From JAIVJG01 sp964236735 (lineage in GTDB: Bacteria; Acidobacteriota; Blastocatellia; Pyrinomonadales; Pyrinomonadaceae): a stretch of 64,000 bases of DNA. This document shows, in pieces, positions 25,272 to 33,800 of the stretch. A program made the position numbers and the translations under genes. The number at the start of each line of letters is the position of its first letter. Within the stretch, counting starts at the first letter, position 1. The notes under the pieces were generated by a model. That model saw only the letters and a list, made by a program, of their open reading frames with translations, made no database searches and had not been told where the DNA came from. The stretch covers positions 30,575 through 94,574 of the forward strand of contig CAXSFM010000017.1 in assembly GCA_964236735.1 (NCBI GenBank). Direction: 5' to 3'.

Positions 25272-26282
25272 TCAAGCGCGCATGACGCGCCCGATGGCGT
25301 CGCGGAGTTTCTGCGGCGGGGCGTTCTGCGCGCCGTCCTGCGGGTTGCGCCAGTTGTCGAGGATCGAGACTTTGTGGACACACGCCACCGTGCAGAAAGG
25401 CGCGCACCATTTTTCCGTGTTGTACTCGCGCTCGAAATCTTCCATCGTGTAATCTTCGAGCGGGATGCCGGGCAGTCCGCGCTGCTGCGAGCAGTAATTC
25501 ACGATGCCGTCTTCGCTGATGTAGAGATAGCGCGCGCCGGCGCGGCAACGCCACTCGTTCGGTTTACCCTCCGCCAGATTTTCCTGAAACCAACCCAGAC
25601 GCGCGTAGTCGGTCTTACTGATCCGGTTGATCTCGTCGAAGACCTCGCGCTCTTTTTCGCCTAAAGGTTTGAGCGTGCCCTGCTCGTCGTGGATGACGCC
25701 GACGGTAGTCGAGAATCCGAGTTCGAGCGCGCGATGAGCGACGACGAGCGCATCGTCCGGGTTCTTGATGCCGCCGCCGATGACGGAGTTGATGTTGACG
25801 TGAAAGTCCGCGTGCTCGACGAGGTTCTGCAACTTCTTGTCGAGATTCTTGAGACTCTTCTTTGACACTTCGTCCGGCTCGACGTTGTCAATGCTGATCT
25901 GCAAATAGCGGAGGCCGGATTTGTTGAGACCCTGTATGCGCTCCGGCGTCATGTAGTAACCGTTCGAGATGAGGCCGGGAATCATCTTCAGGCGGCTGAT
26001 GTGGCTGATGATTTCGTCAAGCTGCGGGTGCATCATCGGCTCGCCGCCGGAAATCGTGATGAGCGACGTGCCGAGTTCCGCGAGCTTGTCGAGCCGCCGC
26101 TTCATCACATCGAGCGGCACGGGTTCCGAAGTTTTGTCGTACTCGTTGCAGTACGTGCAGGCCAGATTGCAACGCCGCATCGGGATGATGTGCGCCAGCA
26201 CGGGATGATGCGTCGAGAGCAAGGCGCGCGTGATGAACTTCGCCTCGTCGAACTTGAGTTTGAGAAATGAGCTTCTCTTCAT
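25272..26282 (-). CDS. Radical SAM protein with SPASM-like C-terminus
   Basis: A 336-residue radical SAM enzyme. The 4Fe-4S/SAM motif CNLACTYC has C38, C42 and C45. Typical follow-up motifs are ISGGEPMMHPQ and YLQISIDNV. The C-terminus has further cysteines at WRCRAG, NYCSQQRG and WCAPFCTVACVH, consistent with an auxiliary cluster of the SPASM/twitch type. Such proteins modify peptides, lipids or cofactors. No precursor peptide or partner gene is nearby, so the substrate is unknown. ATG at 26282 starts MKRSSFLKLKF. Confidence 0.85.
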   Translation of the reverse strand: MKRSSFLKLKFDEAKFITRALLSTHHPVLAHIIPMRRCNLACTYCNEYDKTSEPVPLDVMKRRLDKLAELGTSLITISGGEPMMHPQLDEIISHISRLKMIPGLISNGYYMTPERIQGLNKSGLRYLQISIDNVEPDEVSKKSLKNLDKKLQNLVEHADFHVNINSVIGGGIKNPDDALVVAHRALELGFSTTVGVIHDEQGTLKPLGEKEREVFDEINRISKTDYARLGWFQENLAEGKPNEWRCRAGARYLYISEDGIVNYCSQQRGLPGIPLEDYTMEDFEREYNTEKWCAPFCTVACVHKVSILDNWRNPQDGAQNAPPQKLRDAIGRVMRA

Positions 26283-26443
26283 TGAAACAATTTGACCAAT
26301 GGACTTCGCAGCGCAAAGTATCGCTCAACGACACGGCGCGAAAGCGTGCGTTCGCTTCCAAAAACTATCTCAGAAAATACGCGATGGAGACGCTTGAAGC
26401 AAGGCGGCACGTTTGGACTTAAGGAGTCTGATGTGACCTTTAC

Positions 26444-26485
26444 AAAAAACGAAGGGTTCCGAACGTGTCAGCGTCAGAACCCTTC
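26444..26485 (-). terminator. Rho-independent terminator after the LolA-like gene
   Basis: The stem arms GAAGGGTTC (26451-26459) and GAACCCTTC (26477-26485) are complementary. Read on the minus strand, GTTTTTTG follows the stem directly. It lies 32 bp after the stop of the LolA-like gene at 26518. Confidence 0.85.
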
Positions 26486-26517
26486 ATTGTCGCCGTGTTT
26501 GCGTTGAGCCGCCAGTA

Positions 26518-27225
26518 TTAGCCCTTGATGATTTTCACGCCAGGGCCGAGTTGCACCTTGAACACAGAGGAATCAATACGCGCATTTTTCTGGATGTTGT
26601 TGAGACGAACGAGCGTCGAGTCGCCGTTCTTTTCCGTGACGCGCGTCTGCACGATCATCCCGCTATCATCCACCCAAACCTCTGCGAACTGGTAGCCAGC
26701 CGCGCCCTTCGGGATCAGCTTGAGCCAGAGAATGTGAGCGCTGCTGCCGTCCAACGTTCCCTCACCGACGGGCTGCACGTCGAACTTCGATTTCAACTGC
26801 GAGCCGGAGGCGTTGAGGCCGAAGCCGAGCACGCTGCTCACCTTGTTGTTCTTCGAGTTGGAAGCGGTGTTGCCCTTGTAAGCCGTGTTAATGCGCGGGC
26901 GATACAGCGTGTATTGTCCATCCGTCACCGCCAGCAGTTCGACCTGCGGCTTGCTCCAGTCAACACGCACGGACATGTTACGACCCGCGCCGGGAATGTA
27001 CTGCACTTCACCGAGAGACGTGTCCGTATCCTTAATCTGCGCGTTGTACTTCTGCATGATCAAACCGGCGCGCAGACTGTGCATGTCGCGGCGATTGCTT
27101 TCCATCTTGTTGAGAATTGAACTAACGAGGCCGGGGCCTTGCGCGCTCGTCGTGCGCGAAGGGAAAAATGCCAGCGAGGCGCATAAGATAAAGGCGGCGA
27201 GGCCAAATGATAAAAACTTCTTCAT
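26518..27225 (-). CDS. LolA-like periplasmic protein
   Basis: A 235-residue exported protein with the outer-membrane lipoprotein carrier fold. A signal peptide (MKKFLSFGLAAFILCASLAF) is followed by SSILNKMESNRRDMHSLRAG and KPQVELLAVTDGQYTLYRPR, characteristic of LolA-like chaperones. The C-terminal part (SDVQPV-like region, WVDDSGMIVQTRVTEKNGD) completes the beta sheet. ATG at 27225 has AAAGGAGTT upstream, whereas the frame extension to 27273 is unsupported. It ends the cluster holding a MacB/LolCDE-like ABC transporter and a second LolA-fold lipoprotein, which suggests a shared role in moving hydrophobic cargo to the outer membrane. Confidence 0.82.
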   Translation of the reverse strand: MKKFLSFGLAAFILCASLAFFPSRTTSAQGPGLVSSILNKMESNRRDMHSLRAGLIMQKYNAQIKDTDTSLGEVQYIPGAGRNMSVRVDWSKPQVELLAVTDGQYTLYRPRINTAYKGNTASNSKNNKVSSVLGFGLNASGSQLKSKFDVQPVGEGTLDGSSAHILWLKLIPKGAAGYQFAEVWVDDSGMIVQTRVTEKNGDSTLVRLNNIQKNARIDSSVFKVQLGPGVKIIKG

Positions 27226-27296
27226 ACCAACTCCTTTGAGAGACTTACGGTGAAAACTCCTGCCCGGTCTCAAATCCGGGTGATTATAGTGAATGA

Positions 27297-27635
27297 TTAC
27301 TCTATGTCAATCTCGTATGCGACCGTCTGGCCGTCAGCACCGAGCACTTCGCGCCACCCTTTGACGCGCACATCAGGGTCGGCGATTGCAACTTGCGCGC
27401 CGCGTAAAATTTCCTGTGCGCCGGGGTTTTGCCCGAGATTTTCGGGCGAAAGGAGCAGTTTTTTCGCTCCAGCAGTCACATTGTGATGCGCCTGCGGCGT
27501 ATTGAGTTCGCCCCGCGCGAACCAACTCTTCGGCGTCAGGAAGACGAAGGCGAGAATCAGCACACACAGCACGTCGTACTGCCACGTCGTTCGCCCATAA
27601 GACCAGAAGATGATTTTTTTGATGATACTCCACAT
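27297..27635 (-). CDS. Small single-helix membrane protein
   Basis: A 112-residue protein of unknown family. It has one N-terminal transmembrane helix at about residues 20-35 (YDVLCVLILAFVFLTPKSWF) and an extracytoplasmic ~75-residue domain ending KGWREVLGADGQTVAYEIDI. It lies between the ABC ATPase and the LolA-like gene on the same strand, separated from the former by a heptamer hairpin. Its position suggests membership of the transporter cluster, but there is no direct functional clue. Confidence 0.65.
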   Translation of the reverse strand: MWSIIKKIIFWSYGRTTWQYDVLCVLILAFVFLTPKSWFARGELNTPQAHHNVTAGAKKLLLSPENLGQNPGAQEILRGAQVAIADPDVRVKGWREVLGADGQTVAYEIDIE

Positions 27636-27640
27636 AAAAA

Positions 27641-27699
27641 GAGACTAGAGGCTGGAGACTGGTTTCGAGCTAGTCTCCAGCCTCTATCTTCTAGCCTCT
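27641..27699. repeat. GAGACTA heptamer inverted repeat
   Basis: The left arm is GAGACTA GAGGCTG GAGACTG. The right arm is TAGTCTCCAGCCTCTA plus CTAGCCTCT. It occupies the space between the ABC ATPase stop (27703) and the start of the next gene (27635). Confidence 0.85.
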
Positions 27700-27702
27700 G
27701 CA

Positions 27703-28410
27703 TTATATGAGGATGCGGTCTGGTGACGCAACGATCTGCCCGTCGCGCATCTGGATGATGCGTTTGCACATGGCGGCGGCTTCGGGGTTGTGCGTGATCA
27801 TAATGATGGTCTGGTTGAGGCGATAGTTCATCTCCTGAAACATGTTGAGGACGATGGCGGAGTTTTCCGTGTCGAGATTGCCGGTCGGCTCGTCCGCGAG
27901 GACGATGGCCGGGCGCGTGACGAGTGCGCGTGCGAGCGCGACTCTCTGTTGCTCGCCGCCGGAGAGTTCGAGCGGCTTGTGGTGCATCTTGTCTTCCAGC
28001 CTGAGCAGGCTCAAAACTTCGCGCCGACGTTCCGGGTCGTCCTTTTTGCCGCCGTTACCTTTGCCTGCGTGCAGGCGTTCGGCAAGTCGCAAATTGCCTT
28101 CCGCTGTGAGCGTCGGGAACAGGTTGAAGCGTTGGAAGACGAAACCGATTTTGCGGCGGCGTATGTCAGTGCGGCGCGCGTCTGTGGCGGCTGTCAAATC
28201 TTCGTCGTCAATGATGATGCGCCCGCGCGTCGGCGTCAGCAGTCCGCCCAACAGGTGCAGCATCGTTGACTTGCCGCATCCACTCGGCCCCATGATGGCG
28301 ACGAACTCACCTTCTTCGACATCGAGCGAGACGCCGCGCAAGGCGTGTACGTCAACGCTTCCGACGCGATAGACCTTTTCCAGATTTTCAGCTTGAAGAA
28401 TTTTTCTCAT
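27703..28410 (-). CDS. ABC transporter ATP-binding protein (MacB/LolD type)
   Basis: A 235-residue nucleotide-binding subunit. Walker A is GPSGCGKST, the signature is LSGGEQQRVALARAL, and Walker B is IVLADEPTGNLD, with the H-loop in IIMITHNPEAA. The opening LEKVYRVGSVDVHALRGVSL is characteristic of the LolD/MacB subfamily of mechanotransmission transporters. Its partner permease is the next gene upstream on the same strand. LolA-fold genes on both sides suggest lipoprotein or outer-membrane cargo, which is inferred only. Confidence 0.93.
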   Translation of the reverse strand: MRKILQAENLEKVYRVGSVDVHALRGVSLDVEEGEFVAIMGPSGCGKSTMLHLLGGLLTPTRGRIIIDDEDLTAATDARRTDIRRRKIGFVFQRFNLFPTLTAEGNLRLAERLHAGKGNGGKKDDPERRREVLSLLRLEDKMHHKPLELSGGEQQRVALARALVTRPAIVLADEPTGNLDTENSAIVLNMFQEMNYRLNQTIIMITHNPEAAAMCKRIIQMRDGQIVASPDRILI

Positions 28411-28422
28411 CAGTCGTCAAAA

Positions 28423-28500
28423 GGTGAATGGTAAATGGTAAATGGTGACAAGACAAACAGACTCTTCACTATTCACCTTTGACCGCTGACCATTTACTCA
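28423..28500. repeat. GGTAAAT heptamer inverted repeat
   Basis: The left arm is GGTGAAT GGTAAAT GGTAAAT GGTGAC. The right arm is ATTCACCTTTGACC plus GACCATTTACTCA. It separates the permease from its ATPase gene and includes the permease stop codon at 28494. Confidence 0.85.
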
Positions 28501-29591
28501 TACGAAAGCGCATTGACCGGATCGAGACCCGCGGCACGCATCGCAGGATAGAGCGCGCCGAGGATGCCGCCGCCGAGACCGATGAGCGCCGCCGTCAAAC
28601 CCCAGCGCCAACTGTATTCAAACAGCAGGCCGTAGTTGCGCTCGATCAAATAACCGACGACGAACGAAACGGCGAAACCGGCGACGAGTCCGAGCAGGCT
28701 GATGACAATCGCTTCCGTCTCAATCGCCCCGACGATATAGCCGCGCGACGCGCCGAGAGCTTTCAAAATACCGATCTCGCGCGTGCGCTCTGTGATCGTC
28801 GTGTACATCGCCAGCATCACGACGAGCGCGCTGACGAGCGCGGACAGCGCGACGAGCGTCCGCAGGAAGACGCCCAAGTAAGGGATGCTCTTCTCGATGT
28901 TCGTAAAGATGTCGCTCGTCAACTGGATTTTATTTCCCGGCAGAGCTTCGTCCAGACGATGCGCCATCTCGACTGTCTCGGCGGAGTTTTTCAGCTTGAC
29001 GTAAACCCATGTGCATTTACCCGGCGCTTCCAGCGCGTCCTGCATCGCCGCCAGAGACATCTTGATGCGCGGCCCCGCTTCGGGCGTGTAGATGCCGGCG
29101 ACAGTGTATGGCTGGTTGCCGAAAATTTTGATGGTGTCGCCCGCGTGGAGATTGTTGTTGTGCGCTTTGGACTCGTCAATGACGACTTCGTTCAACGCTT
29201 GCGGCGCGTGTCCGGCGACGAGCGTCATGTCGTTCATGCGCGCGAAGGCGTCCCAGTCCACGCCTTCGATCTGCTCGAAGCCGAAACCGCCTTTGCCCTG
29301 CGAGATGTAGCGAATCGCGGGCACGGCCATCTCCACGCCCTCGATTTTCTGTATCTCGTCCGCGTACTTGACGCTCAGGTTGGCGGACGAACTCGTCAAC
29401 TCGGTCGAGCCGGGGCGCGTGAAAATAATTTCCGCACGCAGGTTCGACGAGCGACGTTGTAAATCGTTCGACATCCCGCGCGACAATCCCGTGAAGAGCA
29501 TTACCAAACACACGCCCAACGCCACGCCCGCCGCGCTCACCATCGCGCGCACAGGGCGTTGCCGTATGTTGGAGCTAACGAGATTATCCAT
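28494..29591 (-). CDS. ABC transporter permease (MacB/FtsX type)
   Basis: A 365-residue permease with the MacB/FtsX layout. One N-terminal transmembrane helix (VSAAGVALGVCLVMLFTGL) is followed by a large periplasmic MacB-PCD domain at about residues 40-230. Three C-terminal helices (LVALSALVSALVVMLAMYTT, AIVISLLGLVAGFAVSFVVG, WGLTAALIGLGGGILGALYP) bracket the conserved TEREIGILKALGAS-like stretch (RTREIGILKALGASRGYIV). It pairs with the downstream ATPase. Only one permease is present, so the complex is probably a homodimer as in MacB. Confidence 0.92.
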   Translation of the reverse strand: MDNLVSSNIRQRPVRAMVSAAGVALGVCLVMLFTGLSRGMSNDLQRRSSNLRAEIIFTRPGSTELTSSSANLSVKYADEIQKIEGVEMAVPAIRYISQGKGGFGFEQIEGVDWDAFARMNDMTLVAGHAPQALNEVVIDESKAHNNNLHAGDTIKIFGNQPYTVAGIYTPEAGPRIKMSLAAMQDALEAPGKCTWVYVKLKNSAETVEMAHRLDEALPGNKIQLTSDIFTNIEKSIPYLGVFLRTLVALSALVSALVVMLAMYTTITERTREIGILKALGASRGYIVGAIETEAIVISLLGLVAGFAVSFVVGYLIERNYGLLFEYSWRWGLTAALIGLGGGILGALYPAMRAAGLDPVNALSYE

Positions 29592-29599
29592 AAAAGGCA

Positions 29600-29679
29600 G
29601 AGGTTAGAGATTAGAGGTTAGAGGTCGGAGGTTAGTGAGAAGGCTTTTACTAACATCTGACCTCTAACCTCTAATCTCT
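29600..29679. repeat. GAGGTTA heptamer inverted repeat
   Basis: Runs of GAGGTTA/GAGATTA/GAGGTCG are mirrored by TGACCTC TAACCTC TAATCTC. The right end overlaps the stop codon of the lipoprotein gene (29678-29680), and the left end lies just upstream of the permease start. Confidence 0.87.
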
Positions 29680-30718
29680 ATTTCTTCGTTGCGTCCAGAT
29701 TCACTTCCGGCAGGTTGGAAGCGTTCTTGAGGACGAAGATGTCTTTGTCGAACGGCTGATTGACTTTGACGGCGGCGGGTTCCTGGAAAGTGATGCGAAT
29801 CGAGTAGCTGTCGTGCGGTCTGGTTAACTCGACTGTGCCGGGCAGTTGTGCGCCACCCTCGCCGAAACTTTTCAACTCGCCGTAAACCACATCGGTCACC
29901 AGCGAGCCGCGCTCATCGTAGCTTTGAATGCGCGCCAGACGGACAGCGTTGACGCGGTCGAACCAGAAACGGCGCACGACACGCGCGCGGTTCGCGCCCT
30001 GCGGCTCAAGCTCCGTCAAAATATAATAGCCGCGCACGACGCGCGCGCCCGGCTTCGCGGTGGCGCGTGTGTCAGGCTCTTCCTGAAAAGCTTCGGACTG
30101 CGCGTAGATGAGGTTCGAGTTGTCGGGCGCGACGGGCTGCAACATCAGCGCGTCCGTGAAGTGCTGCGGGCGCAGACTCGACAGCGTGTTGACGGTGGCG
30201 CGCTGCATCGAGGCCATCTGTTTTTTGCCGTCGCCGTCGCAACGCGGTTTCGCCGCCGCCGCTTCGCCATCCAGCTTCGGATAGGCGGCGCGGTTTGTCC
30301 CTTGCACGAAGCGCCTGTATTTCTCGTCGCCCTGGTACAAAGCGATCCAGAAATGCTCGCCGTCCGAACTCATGTCCGCGATCTTTACGGTCACGACGAG
30401 CGGCGCTTCAATCGAGAGATAAATTTCGCCGGGACGCTGAATAAAGACCTTGCCGTCCGCCGTCCGATATTTCTCCGCGATACCGCACTCGGCAAATGCC
30501 GTGTCGAGAAACTGGATGTCAACCTTGCCGCTCAGAGAGCGCACGCTCGCCAGACGGTTGATCTCGTCGAGCAGCTTTCCCGTCTCGGCTTCCGCCAGCG
30601 GCGAAAGCACGGGCGGCACGGTCACTTTCCGCTTCGTCAGACGGCTGCATCCGGCGGACGTGGAAATCAACAGAGCGATAATAAAAAAGACCGCTAGACG
30701 TTTTAGCGGCACTCTCAT
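29678..30718 (-). CDS. Lipoprotein with a probable LolA/LolB-like fold
   Basis: An exported lipoprotein of 346 residues. The signal peptide RLAVFFIIALLISTSAGCSR ends in a lipobox SAGC. The mature part opens with LLDEINRLASVRSLSGKVDI and continues with FIQRPGEIYLSIEAPLVVT and SSDGEHFWIALY, a pattern shared with DUF4292-like and LolA/LolB-like proteins. A start at 30739 (MNILEPP) is equally possible, and neither has a strong ribosome-binding site. A much longer open frame to 31459 runs out of frame through the next gene and is not credible. The gene lies 86 bp upstream of the MacB-like permease. Confidence 0.75.
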   Translation of the reverse strand: MRVPLKRLAVFFIIALLISTSAGCSRLTKRKVTVPPVLSPLAEAETGKLLDEINRLASVRSLSGKVDIQFLDTAFAECGIAEKYRTADGKVFIQRPGEIYLSIEAPLVVTVKIADMSSDGEHFWIALYQGDEKYRRFVQGTNRAAYPKLDGEAAAAKPRCDGDGKKQMASMQRATVNTLSSLRPQHFTDALMLQPVAPDNSNLIYAQSEAFQEEPDTRATAKPGARVVRGYYILTELEPQGANRARVVRRFWFDRVNAVRLARIQSYDERGSLVTDVVYGELKSFGEGGAQLPGTVELTRPHDSYSIRITFQEPAAVKVNQPFDKDIFVLKNASNLPEVNLDATKK

Positions 30719-30936
30719 CGGGGGTTCTAAAATGTTCATCTGCATAAAACTGCGCGCGCGCCACCACAACAAGCCTCTTAAAAAATACCTCCGCTCAAGA
30801 TGGCTGAATTGATTAAGGGAAGCTAACAAACGCGCTTCGGCATTGTCAACGCGGCACGCGAGCAGGACTGCCTTATGAAGGATGCGAAATGAAGTGAAGT
30901 TTGATGTCTGATGCCGTTGCTTTCGCTCACCCTTTC

Positions 30937-31371
30937 TCATTCGAGGACGAGCGGAGGGCTGCTGAAACGCTCGCGCAAATTGTTGATGGCGCGCAGCACG
31001 CGCGGGCGACTGACGAGCCTGTATTCCAGACCACGCTTGCCCGGAAAATCGAGCAGCATAATGCCCATCAAAATCGTCAGGATGCCCTGACCCGGCACGC
31101 CCGGCAGAGACATAATGACGCCCAGCGCGACGAGTAACAGCCCCAACAAATTCTTCGCGACGATGCCCGCCCAACGCAACACTGGATGACGCTCGACCCA
31201 AAATTCGCGCCCGTGCGAAGCATGAAAATACGTCGCCGGAAGTTTGACCAGCACCCACGTCACGACCGCGAGGCTGACGACGAAAGTCGCCACAGAGATC
31301 GCCAGCCCGACCAGCACCGCGCTCCACGTCAGCCCGTATCCGTGCAAAGTTTGCGTCAGCCAATCGAACAT
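30937..31371 (-). CDS. PGPGW-family membrane protein
   Basis: A 144-residue membrane protein. Two helices at about residues 15-40 (WSAVLVGLAISVATFVVSLA) and 75-90 surround the conserved family stretch LPGVPGQGILTILMGIMLLD, followed by FPGKRGLEYRLV. This resembles proteins annotated as PGPGW (putative transmembrane protein) found with exopolysaccharide or membrane genes. ATG at 31371 is chosen because AAGGATTACTGGA precedes it. The extension to 31479 would run through a hairpin repeat. Its function is not known. Confidence 0.75.
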   Translation of the reverse strand: MFDWLTQTLHGYGLTWSAVLVGLAISVATFVVSLAVVTWVLVKLPATYFHASHGREFWVERHPVLRWAGIVAKNLLGLLLVALGVIMSLPGVPGQGILTILMGIMLLDFPGKRGLEYRLVSRPRVLRAINNLRERFSSPPLVLE

Positions 31372-31417
31372 TCCAGTAATCCTTAACACCTTGTCCGTCT
31401 CTTTCTTCTGCTGCGAC

Positions 31418-31460
31418 TTTGCGCCTTTGCGTGAAAATCCTTCCCACGCAAAGGCGCAAA
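31418..31460. repeat. 16-bp perfect hairpin with GCGCCTTTGCG core
   Basis: The arms at 31418-31433 and 31445-31460 pair perfectly around an 11-nt loop. The core is the same as in the repeat at 1842-1894. It lies between the HD-domain gene stop and the PGPGW gene start. Confidence 0.85.
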
Positions 31461-31478
31461 GGCGCGAAAAATAATTCA

Positions 31479-32048
31479 CTACATCGCGTGACGCGCTTCG
31501 ATCAACGCGGCGATAGTTTCAGCGACCACTTCTCTCGCCGCTCCCTCCAAACCGAACTCGCGCGACGTTATGCCTTCCCAGAACTCGTCCAGCCCGCGCG
31601 CCCCCGCGCGCTCGAACGCGAGCGCCTGCGCCAGCAAATCAATCACGTCCGCCGCCTTCACGAGACGCGCCTCCACGCTCGCGCGTCGCTCGTAATCCTC
31701 GTGCAACTCACCGTAGCGTGCGGCGTTCGTCGCGCCACGCATCACGTCGTCGAAGGCCGCACGCTCGGCACGCTTACGAGCCTCCACATCGTAATATTTC
31801 GCCATCGTGCGCGGCATGTCTCCCGTCCGCGTCTCGGCCAAGTCATGCAGCAACGCGAGACGCAGCACACGCTCGACATCCACCTCGACGCCGCGCGCCG
31901 ACACCTCATCCGCCAGCAGCATCGCCGTCAACGCCACGCCGTAAGAATGCGACGCGACGGACTCCGCGCCGGGCGGCATCCCGCGCAAAACCCAGCCCGT
32001 CCGGTCGAGACGTTTCAGACGTTGAAGCTCATTGAGTACGGAAATCAT
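31479..32048 (-). CDS. HD-domain phosphohydrolase (YfbR-like)
   Basis: A 189-residue metal-dependent phosphohydrolase. The metal ligands are in ESVASHSYGVALTAMLLADE (first His) and LLHDLAETRTGDMP (HD pair), and a distal Asp is in VKAADVIDLLAQAL. This layout fits the YfbR/HDDC2 group, whose members dephosphorylate 5'-deoxynucleotides, although the substrate is unproven here. ATG at 32048 starts MISVLNELQRLKRLDRTGW. The longer frame to 32108 is coded by a heptamer repeat (LITHHSSLIT) and is not likely to be translated. Confidence 0.85.
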   Translation of the reverse strand: MISVLNELQRLKRLDRTGWVLRGMPPGAESVASHSYGVALTAMLLADEVSARGVEVDVERVLRLALLHDLAETRTGDMPRTMAKYYDVEARKRAERAAFDDVMRGATNAARYGELHEDYERRASVEARLVKAADVIDLLAQALAFERAGARGLDEFWEGITSREFGLEGAAREVVAETIAALIEARHAM

Positions 32049-32055
32049 AGAAACG

Positions 32056-32138
32056 GTGATAAGTGATGAGTGATGAGTGATGAGAGAAGACTGATTCTTT
32101 CTCATCACTTATCACTGATCACTTATCACTGATCACTG
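32056..32138. repeat. GTGATGA heptamer inverted repeat
   Basis: GTGATAA GTGATGA GTGATGA GTGATGA is mirrored by TCATCAC TTATCAC TGATCAC TTATCAC TGATCAC. The right arm overlaps the last codons of the upstream oxidase gene (stop at 32119). Confidence 0.88.
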
Positions 32139-33567
32139 TTGTCGAAAACATTTTGCCTGGATTCAGTATGCCGTTCGGGTCGAGCGCGTGTTTGATGCGG
32201 CGCATCGCGTCAATCGTCGCGCCGGTCAGCGCCATATCGAGATAAGGGGCTTTGACGTAGCCGATGCCGTGCTCGCCGCTGATCGTGCCGCCAAGCGCGA
32301 CGGCAGCCGCGAAGGTTTCGCCGACGGCTTCACGCGCGCGTCTGACGGCGGCAGCGTCCGCGCGCTCGCACATAAAGTTGACGTGGATGTTGCCGTCGCC
32401 GAGATGCCCGAAGTTGACAACGAAAGTTTCATGGCGTCGCGCGATTTCGTCCACGCGCTCGATGAGTTCGGGAACGCGAGAGCGCGGCACGACGACATCC
32501 TCGTTGAACTTGAGCGTGCCGTATTTTTTAATCGCCGGAGACAAAGAACGCCGCACGTCCCACAGACGCTCCTCCTGCTCGCGCGTCTCGGAGCGAATCA
32601 CGTCGTATCCGCCACCCGCTTTGACGACCTCTTCAACGATGCGCGCAACGCGCTCGACTTCCTCTGACGCGCCGTCAACTGCGACGAGCAGCAGCGCGCC
32701 CGCCTCTTCGCCGATGCCGAAGGCGAACTCGGATTCGACGGCGCGAATCGCGTGGCGGTCGAGCACTTCAATCGCGACGGGCGTGATGCGCGCGCGCGTA
32801 AAATCGGGAACGCACGCGCAAGCCTCTCTCATCGTGCGAAACGTGGCGCGCACGGTGCGCGTCGCGGCGGGGAGAGGAAGCAGCCTGAGTGTCGCCAGTG
32901 TGATGATGCCGAGCATTCCTTCGGAGCCGCACATCAATCCCGTCAAGTCGAAGCCGACGACGTTCTTGCTCGTCCGCCCGCCGGTCTCGATAATCTCGCC
33001 GGTCGGCAAGACGACTTCGAGTCCGAGCACGTAATGCTTCGTCACGCCGTACTTCGCAGAGCGAATGCCGCCCGCGTTCTCCGCGATGTTGCCGCCGATG
33101 AAAGAGTCTTTGTAGGACGATGGATCGGGCGGATAAAACAGCCCGACGCGCTCGACGGCCTGTTGCAAATCGTAAGTCGTGACGCCCGGCTCGGTGACGA
33201 CGAGCAAGTTGTCCGCGTCAACTTCGCGGATGCAGTTCATGCGATCCGTGCCGATGACGATGCCGCCCTCGATGGGCACTGCGCCGCCCGTGTAGCCGAC
33301 GCCGCCGCCGCGCGCCGTGACGGGAAAGCGTCGCTCGTTCGCGAGCCGCATGATGACCGAAATCTCGGCGGCAGTGCGCGGCAAGACGACAGCTTCCGGC
33401 GGAAACTTTTCCTTGATCGCATCCTGCGCGTAAGGCTCGATGCGCGCGTCGTCAACGAGCACGTTCTCCGCGCCGACGATTTCACGTAGCGCATTCAACA
33501 CCGCGGGATCCGACGCCGCCGTGCGCGCGCGTTGTCCCGTGTCTGCAAAATGAATCGAGCGTGACAT
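32119..33567 (-). CDS. FAD-linked glycolate/D-lactate oxidase, GlcD-like
   Basis: A flavoprotein of 482 residues from the GlcD/D-lactate dehydrogenase family. The FAD-binding PCMH domain (about 30-215) has VTARGGGVGYTGGAVPIEGG and the diphosphate-binding SSYKDSFIGGNIAENAGGIR. The C-terminal oxidase domain (220-475) ends with NFGHLGDGNIHVNF, SGEHGIGYVK and LDPNGILNPGKMF. It oxidises a 2-hydroxyacid such as glycolate or D-lactate. No glcE or glcF subunits follow. The last residues (TVISDK) are encoded by a heptamer repeat. A lactate racemase gene (larA) lies 2 kb away on the same strand. Confidence 0.92.
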   Translation of the reverse strand: MSRSIHFADTGQRARTAASDPAVLNALREIVGAENVLVDDARIEPYAQDAIKEKFPPEAVVLPRTAAEISVIMRLANERRFPVTARGGGVGYTGGAVPIEGGIVIGTDRMNCIREVDADNLLVVTEPGVTTYDLQQAVERVGLFYPPDPSSYKDSFIGGNIAENAGGIRSAKYGVTKHYVLGLEVVLPTGEIIETGGRTSKNVVGFDLTGLMCGSEGMLGIITLATLRLLPLPAATRTVRATFRTMREACACVPDFTRARITPVAIEVLDRHAIRAVESEFAFGIGEEAGALLLVAVDGASEEVERVARIVEEVVKAGGGYDVIRSETREQEERLWDVRRSLSPAIKKYGTLKFNEDVVVPRSRVPELIERVDEIARRHETFVVNFGHLGDGNIHVNFMCERADAAAVRRAREAVGETFAAAVALGGTISGEHGIGYVKAPYLDMALTGATIDAMRRIKHALDPNGILNPGKMFSTTVISDK

Positions 33568-33625
33568 CTTCGTTGATTGATTCCTCGATTGCATATTATA
33601 GCGATTTGCGAATGAGTGCGACTCC

Positions 33626-33700
33626 TGTCAGTACCACCTGCAATGCTGGGTGGGTACTTACTGAGCCACGACCCACCCAGCATTGCAGGTGGTACTGACA
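33626..33700. repeat. Perfect 30-bp-arm palindromic repeat
   Basis: The arms at 33626-33655 and 33671-33700 are perfectly complementary with a 15-nt loop. The core CAGTACCACCTGC is not built of heptamers, unlike most repeats here, and looks like a dispersed REP-type element. It lies between the metallothionein gene and the GlcD-like gene. Confidence 0.88.
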
Positions 33701-33800
33701 AGGCGCAAATAATTTGGCGGCGACGCTTCACAAGAAAACGCCGCCGCCCGTGTTTGAGTTAAGTTGCCCGCGCGATTGTCGCGCCAGTTCGTCTGACGTT

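Noticed and set aside
30719..31459. N-terminal extension of the lipoprotein to 593 residues
   Set aside because: It runs out of frame through the PGPGW-family gene, and a signal peptide with a lipobox begins only near 30718.
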